Notes under the pieces: generated by a model
The model's database searches: none
Seen by the model: the letters and a program-made list of their open reading frames with translations, nothing else
Told to the model about the DNA's origin: nothing
Made by a program: the position numbers and the translations under genes
Shown: positions 1 to 8,422 of the stretch, piece after piece
How positions within the stretch are numbered: the first letter of the stretch is position 1
Layout of the letters: every line of letters starts with the position of its first letter
Assembly (NCBI RefSeq): GCF_000331285.1
Contig: NZ_ANFX01000012.1
Coordinates: 158,318-222,317, forward strand
Source: Porphyrobacter sp. AAP82
GTDB lineage: Bacteria; Pseudomonadota; Alphaproteobacteria; Sphingomonadales; Sphingomonadaceae
Length of the DNA stretch: 64,000 bases
Direction: 5' to 3'

Positions 1-10
1 CGAGAACGCC

Positions 11-1753
11 ATGACCAAGACCCTCTATGCCGCCCACGCGGCCCTGATCGAGCAAGTGCTGACCGAACTCGTCGGCGAAGGGGTGCTGCCCGCGGGCACA
101 TCCTTCGCCAATGTCACGCTCGAACCGCCGCGCGATGCCGCGCATGGCGACCTTGCGACCAATGCGGCGATGGTGCTCGCCAAGCCTGCGGGCCTCAACC
201 CCCGCGCACTGGCCGAGGCGATCGCCGGCAAGCTTGGACAGCACCCCGGGATCACCAGCGCCGAGATTGCCGGGCCGGGCTTCATCAACCTGCGCCTCGC
301 CCCCGCCGCCTGGCTCGACGAACTCGCCGCCATCGCGCAGCTGGGCGCGGATTACGGCCGCTCGGGAATGGGCGGGGGCAAGATCGTCAACGTCGAATAT
401 GTCTCGGCCAACCCCACCGGACCCATGCACATGGGCCATTGCCGCGGCGCGGTGGTGGGCGATGCGCTGGCCGGATTGCTGGAATTCGCGGGCCACCGCG
501 TCACCAAGGAATACTACGTCAACGATGCGGGCGCGCAGGTCGATGTTCTCGCCCGCTCGGTGCACATGCGCTACCGCGAGGCCCTGGGGCAGGCGATCAC
601 CATCCCCGAGGGGCTCTACCCGGGCGACTACCTCGTTCCTGTCGGCGAGCAGCTGGCCGCCGAGTTCGGCGACCAATATGCCGCCGCGCCCGAGACCGAG
701 TGGCTCATCGCGTTCCGCACCCGCGCGGTCGCGGCGATGATGGACATGATCCGCGCGGATCTCGCGACGCTCGGCATCGCGCATGACCTGTTTTCCTCCG
801 AGGCCGAGCTTCAGGCCTCGGGCAAGGTCGATGCAGCCGAGCAATGGCTGCGCGATCATGACCTCGTCTATGATGGCGTGCTCGAAGCCCCCAAGGGCAA
901 GGCCCCGCCCGAGGACTGGGAACCGGTCTCGCTCCCGCTTTTCCGGTCGACCAGGTTCGGCGACGATCAGGACCGTCCGATCAAGAAGTCGTCGGGCGCA
1001 TGGACCTATTTCGGCGCGGACCTCGCCTACCATTTCCAGAAAGCCCAGAGCGCCGATGCGCTGGTCGATATCTGGGGCGCCGACCATGCGGGGACCGTCA
1101 AGCGGATCAAGGCTGCCGTGGCCGCGCTGACCAGTGCCGACGGGGCGGCGCCCAAGCCTTTCGAGGTCAAGCTCGTCCAGATGGTGCAGCTGATGAAGGG
1201 CGGCCAGCCGTTCAAGATGTCGAAGCGGGCGGGCAATTTCGTCACGCTCGCCGATGTCGTCGAGATGGTCGGCAAGGATGTGGTGCGCTTCACCATGCTG
1301 ACCCGCAAGCCCGACGCGCAGATGGATTTCGACTTCGACAAGGTGGTCGAGGCCAGCAAGGACAATCCGGTCTTCTACGTCCAGTATGCCCACGCGCGCA
1401 TCCGCTCGACGCTGAGGAAGGCGGCCGATCTCGGGGTCACCCCCTCCGATCGCGCGCTGGCAAAGCTCGGCACCGAGGAACTCGCGCTCGTCGCCCGCGC
1501 AGCACAATTCCCGCGCGAGATCGAGGCGGCTGCGCGCGCGCGTGAACCGCACCGGATCGCCTTCTACCTCTACGATCTGGCCGCCGACCTCCATTCCTAC
1601 TGGAATCTCGGTAATGACCGCCCGGAAAAGCGCTTCATCGTGGAACAGGATGCAGAGCTGACGGCCGCAAGGCTTTTCCTTGCCCGCGCAATCGGGCAAG
1701 TGATCCACAATGGCCTCGGCGTGCTCGGCGTTGAGGCGGTCGAGAGCATGTAG
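11..1753 (+). CDS. argS: Arginyl-tRNA synthetase
   Basis: This class I aminoacyl-tRNA synthetase charges tRNA-Arg with arginine in the cytoplasm. The 580-residue product has the usual family length. An N-terminal Arg-tRNA-synthetase additional domain (about 1-100) is followed by the catalytic Rossmann core with the HIGH-type signature HMGH at residues 140-143 and the second ATP-binding motif KMSK near residue 402. The C-terminal anticodon-binding helical domain ends with ...GVLGVEAVESM. The ATG at 11 lies ten bases from the window edge, so its promoter is not visible. A SPOR protein follows 26 bp downstream on the same strand, an arrangement common in sphingomonads and caulobacters. Confidence 0.97.
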   Translation: MTKTLYAAHAALIEQVLTELVGEGVLPAGTSFANVTLEPPRDAAHGDLATNAAMVLAKPAGLNPRALAEAIAGKLGQHPGITSAEIAGPGFINLRLAPAAWLDELAAIAQLGADYGRSGMGGGKIVNVEYVSANPTGPMHMGHCRGAVVGDALAGLLEFAGHRVTKEYYVNDAGAQVDVLARSVHMRYREALGQAITIPEGLYPGDYLVPVGEQLAAEFGDQYAAAPETEWLIAFRTRAVAAMMDMIRADLATLGIAHDLFSSEAELQASGKVDAAEQWLRDHDLVYDGVLEAPKGKAPPEDWEPVSLPLFRSTRFGDDQDRPIKKSSGAWTYFGADLAYHFQKAQSADALVDIWGADHAGTVKRIKAAVAALTSADGAAPKPFEVKLVQMVQLMKGGQPFKMSKRAGNFVTLADVVEMVGKDVVRFTMLTRKPDAQMDFDFDKVVEASKDNPVFYVQYAHARIRSTLRKAADLGVTPSDRALAKLGTEELALVARAAQFPREIEAAARAREPHRIAFYLYDLAADLHSYWNLGNDRPEKRFIVEQDAELTAARLFLARAIGQVIHNGLGVLGVEAVESM

Positions 1754-1779
1754 TTTCGCCTTAGGGGGGCGCAGGGTCC

Positions 1780-2526
1780 GTGATGGTCGATGCCGAATAT
1801 GAAGAGCTGAACGACGACGCCGGGGAACTCGGCGGCGAACTCGGCCTTTCCGATACCGACAGCCTGCCCTGGCTCGAATCCGATGACGAGGAAGAAGGCG
1901 CAGGCGGGCTCGACACCAGCCAGATCCTGCTCTTCGCCGCAGGCCTCGTGGCGCTGCTCGGCGTGGTGGTGGCCGGCGTGTGGTACATCACCAACCGCGC
2001 CGCGACCACCGAGGTGGTTGCCGATGGCAGCGTGATCCCCGCGCCCGAGGGCCCGATCAAGGAGCGGCCCGAGGACCCGGGCGGCAAGACCTTCGACGGC
2101 ACCGGCAATGTCGCCCCCGTGGTGGGCGAGGGCGGATCGCGCCCCGGCGTGGTCGCCGGAACACCGATGCCGGCGCTTCCGGGCGGGACGCCGGGTCCGG
2201 CCAAGGCCGGCCAGCCTGCCGCTGCGCCTTCGGCCGCGCCGACCAAGCCGGTCGCGGCCGCGTCCCCCGCCGCCGGACAGGCACCCGCCACCGGCGGTGT
2301 CGGCGTCCAGCTCGCCGCCTATGGCACCCGCGCCCGCGCCGAACAGGGCTGGAGCGATGCCCAGCGCCGCACCGATGCCCTGAAGGGCATCAAGTACCGC
2401 GTGGTCGAGGGCAAGGTCGACATCGGCACGGTCTACCGCTTGCAGGCCGTGGTCGGCAGCCGCGGCGAGGCCGACAGCCTGTGCCGCGCGCTGAAGGCCG
2501 ACGGGGTCGATTGCCAGGTCAAGTAG
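1780..2526 (+). CDS. Membrane-anchored SPOR domain protein
   Basis: This 248-residue protein is probably an inner-membrane protein with a periplasmic peptidoglycan-binding SPOR domain. It has an acidic N-terminal cytoplasmic tail (about 1-45), one transmembrane segment near residues 48-68 (LLFAAGLVALLGVVVAGVWY), a Pro/Ala/Gly-rich linker (about 70-170), and a C-terminal SPOR-like domain starting at VQLAAYGTRARAEQGW and ending in a Cys-containing DGVDCQVK. SPOR domains of this kind bind glycan strands lacking stem peptides, usually at septa. Translation can begin at GTG 1780 or the next codon, ATG 1783. The gene lies between argS and nagZ, consistent with an envelope or division role, but the partner is unknown. 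Confidence 0.82.
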   Translation: MMVDAEYEELNDDAGELGGELGLSDTDSLPWLESDDEEEGAGGLDTSQILLFAAGLVALLGVVVAGVWYITNRAATTEVVADGSVIPAPEGPIKERPEDPGGKTFDGTGNVAPVVGEGGSRPGVVAGTPMPALPGGTPGPAKAGQPAAAPSAAPTKPVAAASPAAGQAPATGGVGVQLAAYGTRARAEQGWSDAQRRTDALKGIKYRVVEGKVDIGTVYRLQAVVGSRGEADSLCRALKADGVDCQVK

Positions 2527-2607
2527 TTGGGGATTGGCGGGGGCTTTCCCCCGGCGGCGGCCCCTCCCGGCCTTGCTACCCCTTTCGCGCGGTGCGACGT
2601 TAGCGGC

Positions 2608-3621
2608 ATGATTCCGGCGATCTTCGGCATTTCGGGCCCCGAGCTCTCCGCGGACGAGCGCGCCTTCTTCCGCGAGTGCGATCCGGCGGGCTACATCCTG
2701 TTCGGGCGCAACTGCCTGGACCCGGGGCAGCTGCGCGCGCTCACCGATGATCTGCGCAGCATCCACGGCCGCGACCGCCTGCTGGTCTCGATCGACCAGG
2801 AAGGCGGCCGCGTCGCCCGCCTGCGCCCGCCGCACTGGGCGGGCTATCCGGCAGGCGCGGCGTTCGAGGCGCTCTACGCCATTGCGCCCGCCAGCGCGAT
2901 CGAGGCGGCCCGCGCGAACGCGACTGCGATGGCGCTCGAACTCTCGGCGATGGGGATCACCGTCGATTACCACCCCCCGCTCGATCTCAGGGTCCCCGGC
3001 GCGCACGACGTGATCGGCGACCGCGCCTTCGGCAGCGACCCGATGCAGGTGGCAGCGCTGGGCCGGGCGGTGCTCGAAGGACTGGCCGCCGGCGGGGTGG
3101 CGGGCTGCGTCAAGCACATGCCGGGCCACGGACGCACCGATGTCGACACCCACAAGGCGCTGCCCACCGTCACTGCCTCGGCGGCGGAGCTGGAGGATGA
3201 CCTCGCTCCGTTCCGCACCTTGAATTACGCCCCGATCGGGATGACCGGGCACCTCGTCTTCACCGCCTGGGATGCCGAGAACCCCGCGACCCTGTCCGAA
3301 ACCGTGATCCGCGACGTGATCCGCGGAGCGATAGGCTTTGATGGCCTGCTGCTCACCGACGATATCGACATGGAGGCCTTGGGCGGCGCGATCCCCGAGC
3401 GCGCCGCGCGCGCCCATGCGGCAGGCTGCGACATCATCCTCAATTGCTGGGCGAAGATGGACGACATGGTCGGCATCTGCGAGGTCCTGCCCGCCATGTC
3501 CGAAGCGACCGCCGCAAGGCTGGACCGCGCGCTCGCGGGCACCCGCGTCGCCGAGGCCATCGCTCCGCAGGCGGCCGAACTTCTCGCCAAGCGCGACGCG
3601 CTGCTGGCGCTTGCCGCATGA
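2608..3621 (+). CDS. nagZ: Beta-N-acetylhexosaminidase NagZ
   Basis: This cytoplasmic family-3 glycoside hydrolase removes N-acetylglucosamine from GlcNAc-anhydroMurNAc peptides during peptidoglycan recycling. The product is 337 residues, close to the usual NagZ length. The family signature KHMPGHGRTDVDTH lies around residues 170-183; it carries the mobile loop with the acid/base Asp-His pair. SIDQEGGRVARL upstream is the substrate-binding strand, and LLTDDIDMEALGG carries the nucleophile Asp. The start is ATG 2608 (MIPAIFGISG), preferred over a TTG 27 codons upstream because homologues begin at this point. The stop overlaps the scpA start by four bases (ATGA), so the two are probably translationally coupled. 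Confidence 0.95.
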   Translation: MIPAIFGISGPELSADERAFFRECDPAGYILFGRNCLDPGQLRALTDDLRSIHGRDRLLVSIDQEGGRVARLRPPHWAGYPAGAAFEALYAIAPASAIEAARANATAMALELSAMGITVDYHPPLDLRVPGAHDVIGDRAFGSDPMQVAALGRAVLEGLAAGGVAGCVKHMPGHGRTDVDTHKALPTVTASAAELEDDLAPFRTLNYAPIGMTGHLVFTAWDAENPATLSETVIRDVIRGAIGFDGLLLTDDIDMEALGGAIPERAARAHAAGCDIILNCWAKMDDMVGICEVLPAMSEATAARLDRALAGTRVAEAIAPQAAELLAKRDALLALAA

Positions 3622-4406
3622 ACGCGTCCGATCAGCCCTTCATGCTCGCGCCCGAAGCCGGACGGCAGGACGCGGACGCGCTCTATCTCGCGCTTGACGG
3701 CTGGGAAGGCCCACTCGACCTGCTGCTCGATCTGGCGCGGCGGCAGAAGGTGGACCTGCGCCAGATCTCGATCCTCGCGCTGGTCGACCAATACCTCACC
3801 TATATCGAGCGCGCAGGCGCGCTGAAGCTCGAACTTGCCGCCGATTACCTGGTGATGGCCGCGTGGCTCGCCTACCTCAAATCGGCGATGCTGCTGCCCA
3901 AGGCCGAGCAGGAGGACCCCTCGCCCGAAGAACTCGCGCTGCGCCTCCAGCTCCGCCTCCAGCGCCTCGGCGCGATGCGCGAGGCGGCCGGACGGCTGAT
4001 GGGCCGCGACCGGATCGGGCGCGACGTGTTCCTGCGGGGCGCGCCGGAGGGCCTGCGCACCGACCGCAAGACCGTCTGGCGTTCGGACCTGTTCAGCGTC
4101 ATCCAGGCCTACGGGCAGGTCAAGGCGCGCACCGCCCCGCGCATCTACCATGTGGCGAACCGCCCGGTGATGACCCTCGATTCGGCGCTGGAGCGGGTGT
4201 CCTCGATGCTCGGCGTGACGCTCGAGTGGATGGAGATCCGCGACTTCCTGCCGCCCCATGCCTCGCCCGCATTGAAGCGCTCGGCGCTGGCGTCAAGCTT
4301 CGTCGCCGCGCTCGAACTCACCAAGCGCGGGCGGGCCGAGATCGAACAGGACGGCGCCTTTGCCCCCTTGCGCATCCGCCGGCTGAGGGACGCGGCGGGC
4401 GCATGA
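3618..4406 (+). CDS. scpA: Segregation and condensation protein A
   Basis: ScpA is the kleisin subunit that bridges SMC heads in the bacterial condensin complex and works with ScpB in chromosome compaction and segregation. The 262-residue protein has the diagnostic N-terminal kleisin segment (LDGWEGPLDLLLDLARRQKVDLRQISI, about residues 24-50) and a C-terminal winged-helix region ending in ELTKRGRAEIEQDGAFAPLRIRRL. The ATG at 3618 overlaps the nagZ stop by four bases, and its own stop overlaps the scpB start by four bases. No smc gene is in the window, so it must be elsewhere. Confidence 0.95.
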   Translation: MNASDQPFMLAPEAGRQDADALYLALDGWEGPLDLLLDLARRQKVDLRQISILALVDQYLTYIERAGALKLELAADYLVMAAWLAYLKSAMLLPKAEQEDPSPEELALRLQLRLQRLGAMREAAGRLMGRDRIGRDVFLRGAPEGLRTDRKTVWRSDLFSVIQAYGQVKARTAPRIYHVANRPVMTLDSALERVSSMLGVTLEWMEIRDFLPPHASPALKRSALASSFVAALELTKRGRAEIEQDGAFAPLRIRRLRDAAGA

Positions 4407-5041
4407 GTGACGAGCCCGGCACGCTTGAACGCGCGGTCGAGGCCACGCTGTTCGCGGCCGAGACGCCGATGGGTGTCGAGGCGCTTTGCGCCCATCTCGG
4501 CGGCCTCGCGCCGGGCGAAATTCGCGAGGCGCTGGGCTTGCTCGAAGCACGTTACCGCAGCCGCGGCGTTCACCTCGTGGAGCGCGGCGGGCGTTGGCAT
4601 TTCGAGACCGCGCCCGATCTGGCGCATCTCCTGAGGCGCGAGAAGGAGCAGGTCCGCCGTCTCAGCCGCGCCGCGACCGAAGTGCTCGCGATCATCGCCT
4701 ATCACGAGCCGGTCAGCCGCGCCGAGATCGAATCCATCAGGGGCGTGCAGACCAGTGCGGGGACGCTCGATGTGCTGATGGAGGCAGGCTGGGTGAAGCC
4801 CGCTGGCCGCCGCGAGGTGCCGGGGCGTCCGGTGGTCTACGCCACCACCCCCGATTTCCTCGATCATTTCGGACTCGCCAGCCGCCGCGACTTGCCCGGC
4901 ATCGACGAATTGCGCGCCGCAGGGCTGCTCGATCCGGTCGACGAGGCGATGGAGGCGGCAATGCGGTTCGAGCCCGACGAAGCGGATGAGGCGCAGGACG
5001 ACACACCCGATCCCGATGACGACGAGAATCTGGCGGACTGA
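4403..5041 (+). CDS. scpB: Segregation and condensation protein B
   Basis: ScpB is the dimeric winged-helix partner of ScpA in the SMC complex. The 212-residue product contains two winged-helix domains. The first spans about residues 8-75. The second contains [20 protein letters not shown] followed by [20 protein letters not shown], the best conserved ScpB segment. The C-terminus is very acidic ([21 protein letters not shown]), as in many alphaproteobacterial homologues. It starts at ATG 4403 inside the scpA stop. A gap of 110 bp without obvious signals separates it from tatA. Confidence 0.95.
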   Translation: MSDEPGTLERAVEATLFAAETPMGVEALCAHLGGLAPGEIREALGLLEARYRSRGVHLVERGGRWHFETAPDLAHLLRREKEQVRRLSRAATEVLAIIAYHEPVSRAEIESIRGVQTSAGTLDVLMEAGWVKPAGRREVPGRPVVYATTPDFLDHFGLASRRDLPGIDELRAAGLLDPVDEAMEAAMRFEPDEADEAQDDTPDPDDDENLAD

Positions 5042-5151
5042 CTCGCAATTCGCGCGGAAGGGGCCTAAATGGGCCCTCATCAGACGCCGGGCCGGGCCCG
5101 GTCTTGCGGCGCAGCTTCCTCGCATCCCGCCGCTGTTCAGGAGTTGAGATA

Positions 5152-5388
5152 ATGGGTATTGGTTCGCTGTGGCACTGGATCATCGTCTTGCTGATCGTGC
5201 TGGTCCTGTTCGGGCGCGGCCGCATCTCCGAGATGATGGGCGATTTCGGCAAGGGCATCGCGAGCTTCAAGAAGGGCCTCAGCGAGACCGAGGAAACCGC
5301 CGCCAAGGCCGCCCGCATCGAGCCGCCCGCAGCGCCGGCCGAAACCCCCGCGCCGAGCCTCGACAAGACCGACGGCACCGGCGCCTGA
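5152..5388 (+). CDS. tatA: Sec-independent translocase subunit TatA
   Basis: TatA oligomerises to form the protein-conducting element of the twin-arginine translocase, which exports folded proteins across the inner membrane. This 78-residue protein has the standard layout: a short periplasmic N-terminus, a transmembrane helix (about residues 5-22, [19 protein letters not shown]), the FGRGRI hinge, an amphipathic helix ([17 protein letters not shown]) and a variable Pro/Ala tail. The ATG at 5152 follows a GGAG Shine-Dalgarno eight bases upstream. The ATG-initiated TatA sequence is typical, and in-frame codons further upstream do not resemble TatA. The order tatA-tatB-tatC is intact. Confidence 0.94.
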   Translation: MGIGSLWHWIIVLLIVLVLFGRGRISEMMGDFGKGIASFKKGLSETEETAAKAARIEPPAAPAETPAPSLDKTDGTGA

Positions 5389-5426
5389 TCCGCACCTTTC
5401 CCTGACCGCAGCGCAGGCACCCTTCC

Positions 5427-5834
5427 ATGTTCGATGTCGGCGCCGGAGAGCTGCTGGTCATCCTGATCGTCGCCGTGGTGGTGATCGGGCCCAAGGACCT
5501 GCCGCTCGCCATGCGCACCGCAGGCCGCTGGATCGGCAAGATGCGCCGCATCTCGGCCCATTTCCGCAGCGGGATCGACGCCATGGTGCGCGAGGCCGAG
5601 CTGGAGGAAATGGAGAAGAAGTGGAAGGCGCAGAACGAGGAAATCATGCGCCGCTCCGCCGCGCTGACCGAAGCCGAAGCGGGCGCGCCGGTGATGACCG
5701 GCCCGCCTCCGCTGGACAAGTCGCTGGTGGATACCCCCCCGCCGCCGCTGCCCGAGACTGCCGCCACACCGCCGCAGCCTGAAGCGCCCGCCGCTCCCGA
5801 CGCGTCCACCAAGGGCACGAGCGCCGATGTTTAA
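5427..5834 (+). CDS. tatB: Sec-independent translocase subunit TatB
   Basis: TatB forms the twin-arginine signal receptor with TatC. The 135-residue protein begins MFDVGAGELLVILIVAVVVIGPKDLP, the characteristic TatB N-terminus with one transmembrane helix followed by the GPKDLP hinge. It then has a long amphipathic helix with coiled-coil character (MVREAELEEMEKKWKAQNEEIM) and a proline-rich tail. The gene starts 38 bp after tatA and its last codons overlap the tatC start by eight bases, consistent with co-translation. Confidence 0.94.
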   Translation: MFDVGAGELLVILIVAVVVIGPKDLPLAMRTAGRWIGKMRRISAHFRSGIDAMVREAELEEMEKKWKAQNEEIMRRSAALTEAEAGAPVMTGPPPLDKSLVDTPPPPLPETAATPPQPEAPAAPDASTKGTSADV

Positions 5835-6624
5835 GATCGATGACCTCGACGAGACCCGTGCGCCGCTGCTCGACCACCTGATCGAGCTGCGCACCCGCAT
5901 CGTGCGCGCGCTGCTGGCGCTGGGAGCGGGCTTTGCGGTGTGCCTCTATTTCGCCGACGCAATCCTCGGCATTCTGGTCTGGCCGCTGAAGCAGGCCTTC
6001 CCCGAGGGACAGGGTCAGCTGATCTTCACCAAGCTTCCCGAAGTGTTCTTCGTCGAGCTGAAGGTCGCGCTGTTTGCCGGCTTCATGGTAAGCTTTCCGG
6101 TGATCGCCAACCAGCTGTGGGCCTTTGTTGCCCCGGGCCTCTATGCGCGCGAGAAGAAGGCTTTCCTGCCGTTCCTCTTCGCAACGCCCGTGCTGTTCGG
6201 TGCCGGCGCCTCGCTCGCCTATTTCATCGTCATGCCGACCGCCTTCAAGTTCTTCCTCGGCTTCGGGGGAGAGGCTGGGGGCCTTCAGGTCCAGGCGCTG
6301 CCGAGCGCGGGCGAGTATCTCAACCTCGTGATGCAGTTCATCCTCGGCTTCGGGGTGACCTTCCTTCTGCCGGTGCTGCTGCTGCTGCTCCACCGGGCGG
6401 GGATCGTCAGCCGTGACCAGATGGTGGCGGCGCGGCGCTATGTGATCGTCGGCATCTTCATCATCGCCGCGATCGTGACCCCGCCCGATCCGGGCTCGCA
6501 GATCATCCTTGCGCTGCCGCTGCTGGTGCTGTTCGAGGTCTCGCTGGTGCTGATGCGCTTGCAGGAAAAGGCGGTGGCGGCCGACAAGCTCGCGCGCGAG
6601 GCGGAAGCGGCGGCGGCCGAGTAG
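5827..6624 (+). CDS. tatC: Sec-independent translocase subunit TatC
   Basis: TatC is the polytopic receptor that recognises the twin-arginine motif of Tat signal peptides. The 265-residue product has the family start region LLDHLIELRTRIVRALLALG, the conserved periplasmic loop around KLPEVFFVELKVALFAGF and FPVIANQLWAFVAPGLYAREK, and six predicted transmembrane helices. Its TAG stop directly abuts the convergent stop of the minus-strand amidohydrolase, leaving no intergenic base. A possible Tat substrate, the autotransporter protease at 19061-22447, is in the same window. Confidence 0.96.
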   Translation: MFKIDDLDETRAPLLDHLIELRTRIVRALLALGAGFAVCLYFADAILGILVWPLKQAFPEGQGQLIFTKLPEVFFVELKVALFAGFMVSFPVIANQLWAFVAPGLYAREKKAFLPFLFATPVLFGAGASLAYFIVMPTAFKFFLGFGGEAGGLQVQALPSAGEYLNLVMQFILGFGVTFLLPVLLLLLHRAGIVSRDQMVAARRYVIVGIFIIAAIVTPPDPGSQIILALPLLVLFEVSLVLMRLQEKAVAADKLAREAEAAAAE

Positions 6625-8274
6625 CTACTGCGCCTCGCGCACCTTCACGCCGGCGATCCACACCTGAAGCACCCTGGTCTCGCGCAGCGCCTGGGGCGAG
6701 GCGAACAGCGGGTCGCGGTCGACGATCAGGAAATCGGCGCGCTCGCCCGGGACGAGGCGGCCGAAGCGGCCATCGGCGAACCCGGCAAAGGCGGCGTCCG
6801 CAGTGAACCCGGCAAGGGCCTGTTCGCGGGTCACGCTCTCCTGCGGGAACCACCCGCCGAAGGGCTCGCCCCGGGCATCGGTGCGGCTGATCGCGGCGGC
6901 CATCCCGGCCCAGGGATCGGCGGGCTCGACAGGCGCGTCCGAACCGAAGGCCAGGCGCCCGCCGGCTTTCAGCACGCTCCGCCACGGATAGGCGCCCGCG
7001 AGCCGCTCCGGCCCGAGCCGCGCTTCGGCCATCAGCCGGTCGGAGGTCTGGTGCAAGGGCTGCATCGAGGCGATCGCGCCATGCCGGCCGAGCAGCGCGA
7101 TATCGGCCGGATCGACGATCTGCGCATGCTCGATCCGCCAGCGCCGGTCTCCCTTGTAGCTTTCCGAAAGCTCGCCGATCGCCGAGAGCACCTCGGCATT
7201 GGCAGCATCCCCGATGGCGTGAACGGCGGTCTGGAAATTGTCCATCGCCGCGCGGCTCATCAGGTTCCTGAGCTGCGAAGGGCTGAGCAGCGGCAGGCCC
7301 TTGGCGCCAGGATCATCGTGATAGGGCGCCTTGAGCACCGCGCCGCGCGATCCCAGCGCGCCGTCGAGATAGAGCTTGACCCCGCCCATCCGCAGCCGGT
7401 CATCATAGAGCCACACCGTCGGCTCGGGCCCGGCGACGGTCTCGAGAGTGTCGATGCTGTCGGCATAGGACATGATGCGGATCGCGAGGCGCCCGGTGTC
7501 GCCCGCGCGGCGGAAGGTGTGCCAGTCGGCAAGGCTTGTCCCCATGTCGGCGACCGCGGTGATGCCGTAGCCGAGCAGCACCTCCTGCGCCTTGGCGAGC
7601 GCAAGGTCGCGGTCTTCGGGGCGCGGGGCGGGGACTTCCTTCTGCACCAGCAAAGCCGCATTGTCGACGAAGACCCCCGCCGGATTGCCCCTGGCGTCGC
7701 GGATGATCCTGCCGCCTGCCGGATCGGCGGTCTTCGCGGTGACGCCGGCGGTGCTGATCGCGAGGCTGTTGCCCCAGGCCGCGTGGCCATCGACCCGTTC
7801 GAGCCACACCGGCCGGTCGCTGACCACGGCATCGAGCTCGGCCGCCGTCGGGAAGCGGCCGAGGCCCCACTTCTCCTGGTTCCAGCCGCGTCCAAGGATC
7901 CACGGGCGGCCCTCGTTTTCGGCGGCGAAGGCCTTGATCTTGGCGAGCGCCTCCTCGAGCGAATTGGTGTCCGACAGGTCCAATGTGAGCGCGCCGAACC
8001 CGATGCCCATCACGTGGACATGGGCGTCGATCATCCCGGGCAGCATCACCCGCCCGCCGCCATCGACGAGGAAATCGGTGCGCGGGCGCTTGTCGGAGCG
8101 CTCGAGCACCTGCGTGATCGTCCCGTCGTCGCCAAACACCAGGCCCGAGAAGCGCCTGACCTTGCCTGCGGCGTCGATCGTCACCCCGTCGACATTGTCG
8201 ACCAGCGTATCGGCCAGAGCGGGCGCGGCGAGCACGAGGGCAAAAACGGTGGCAAGAAGGCAAACGCGGCGCAT
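6625..8274 (-). CDS. Exported amidohydrolase (amidohydrolase family 3, YtcJ-like)
   Basis: This is a metal-dependent hydrolase of the amidohydrolase superfamily with an unknown substrate. The 549-residue precursor carries a signal peptide (MRRVCLLATVFALVLAAPALA), so it acts in the periplasm. The metal-binding HVHV motif is at residues 85-88 after LPGMIDA. RWRIEHAQIVDPADI and GSDAPVEPADPWAGMAAAI supply the later metal and catalytic residues, as in the YtcJ/amidohydrolase-3 group. Length matches that group. It is a monocistronic minus-strand gene between convergent tatC and divergent ilvA. Family annotations such as aryldialkylphosphatase or N-substituted formamide deformylase would be over-specific. 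Confidence 0.88.
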   Translation of the reverse strand: MRRVCLLATVFALVLAAPALADTLVDNVDGVTIDAAGKVRRFSGLVFGDDGTITQVLERSDKRPRTDFLVDGGGRVMLPGMIDAHVHVMGIGFGALTLDLSDTNSLEEALAKIKAFAAENEGRPWILGRGWNQEKWGLGRFPTAAELDAVVSDRPVWLERVDGHAAWGNSLAISTAGVTAKTADPAGGRIIRDARGNPAGVFVDNAALLVQKEVPAPRPEDRDLALAKAQEVLLGYGITAVADMGTSLADWHTFRRAGDTGRLAIRIMSYADSIDTLETVAGPEPTVWLYDDRLRMGGVKLYLDGALGSRGAVLKAPYHDDPGAKGLPLLSPSQLRNLMSRAAMDNFQTAVHAIGDAANAEVLSAIGELSESYKGDRRWRIEHAQIVDPADIALLGRHGAIASMQPLHQTSDRLMAEARLGPERLAGAYPWRSVLKAGGRLAFGSDAPVEPADPWAGMAAAISRTDARGEPFGGWFPQESVTREQALAGFTADAAFAGFADGRFGRLVPGERADFLIVDRDPLFASPQALRETRVLQVWIAGVKVREAQ

Positions 8275-8422
8275 GGCAATCCTTGAGCAGGGCTGAGGCC
8301 CGTGGTGCCTATCGGCTTATGCGCGGCTTGCCAACTTTCACCCCCGCACAGAAATCCTTTCGCGCGTCAGGCCCCAAGCGACATTGCCCTTGCGCGCCCG
8401 AGGCTCTAATCGCCTCGTCACC

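Noticed and set aside
8041..8060. A second parS-like site (CACGTGGACA context)
   Set aside because: Only the central CACGTG agrees; the flanks do not match TGTTNCACGTGAAACA.
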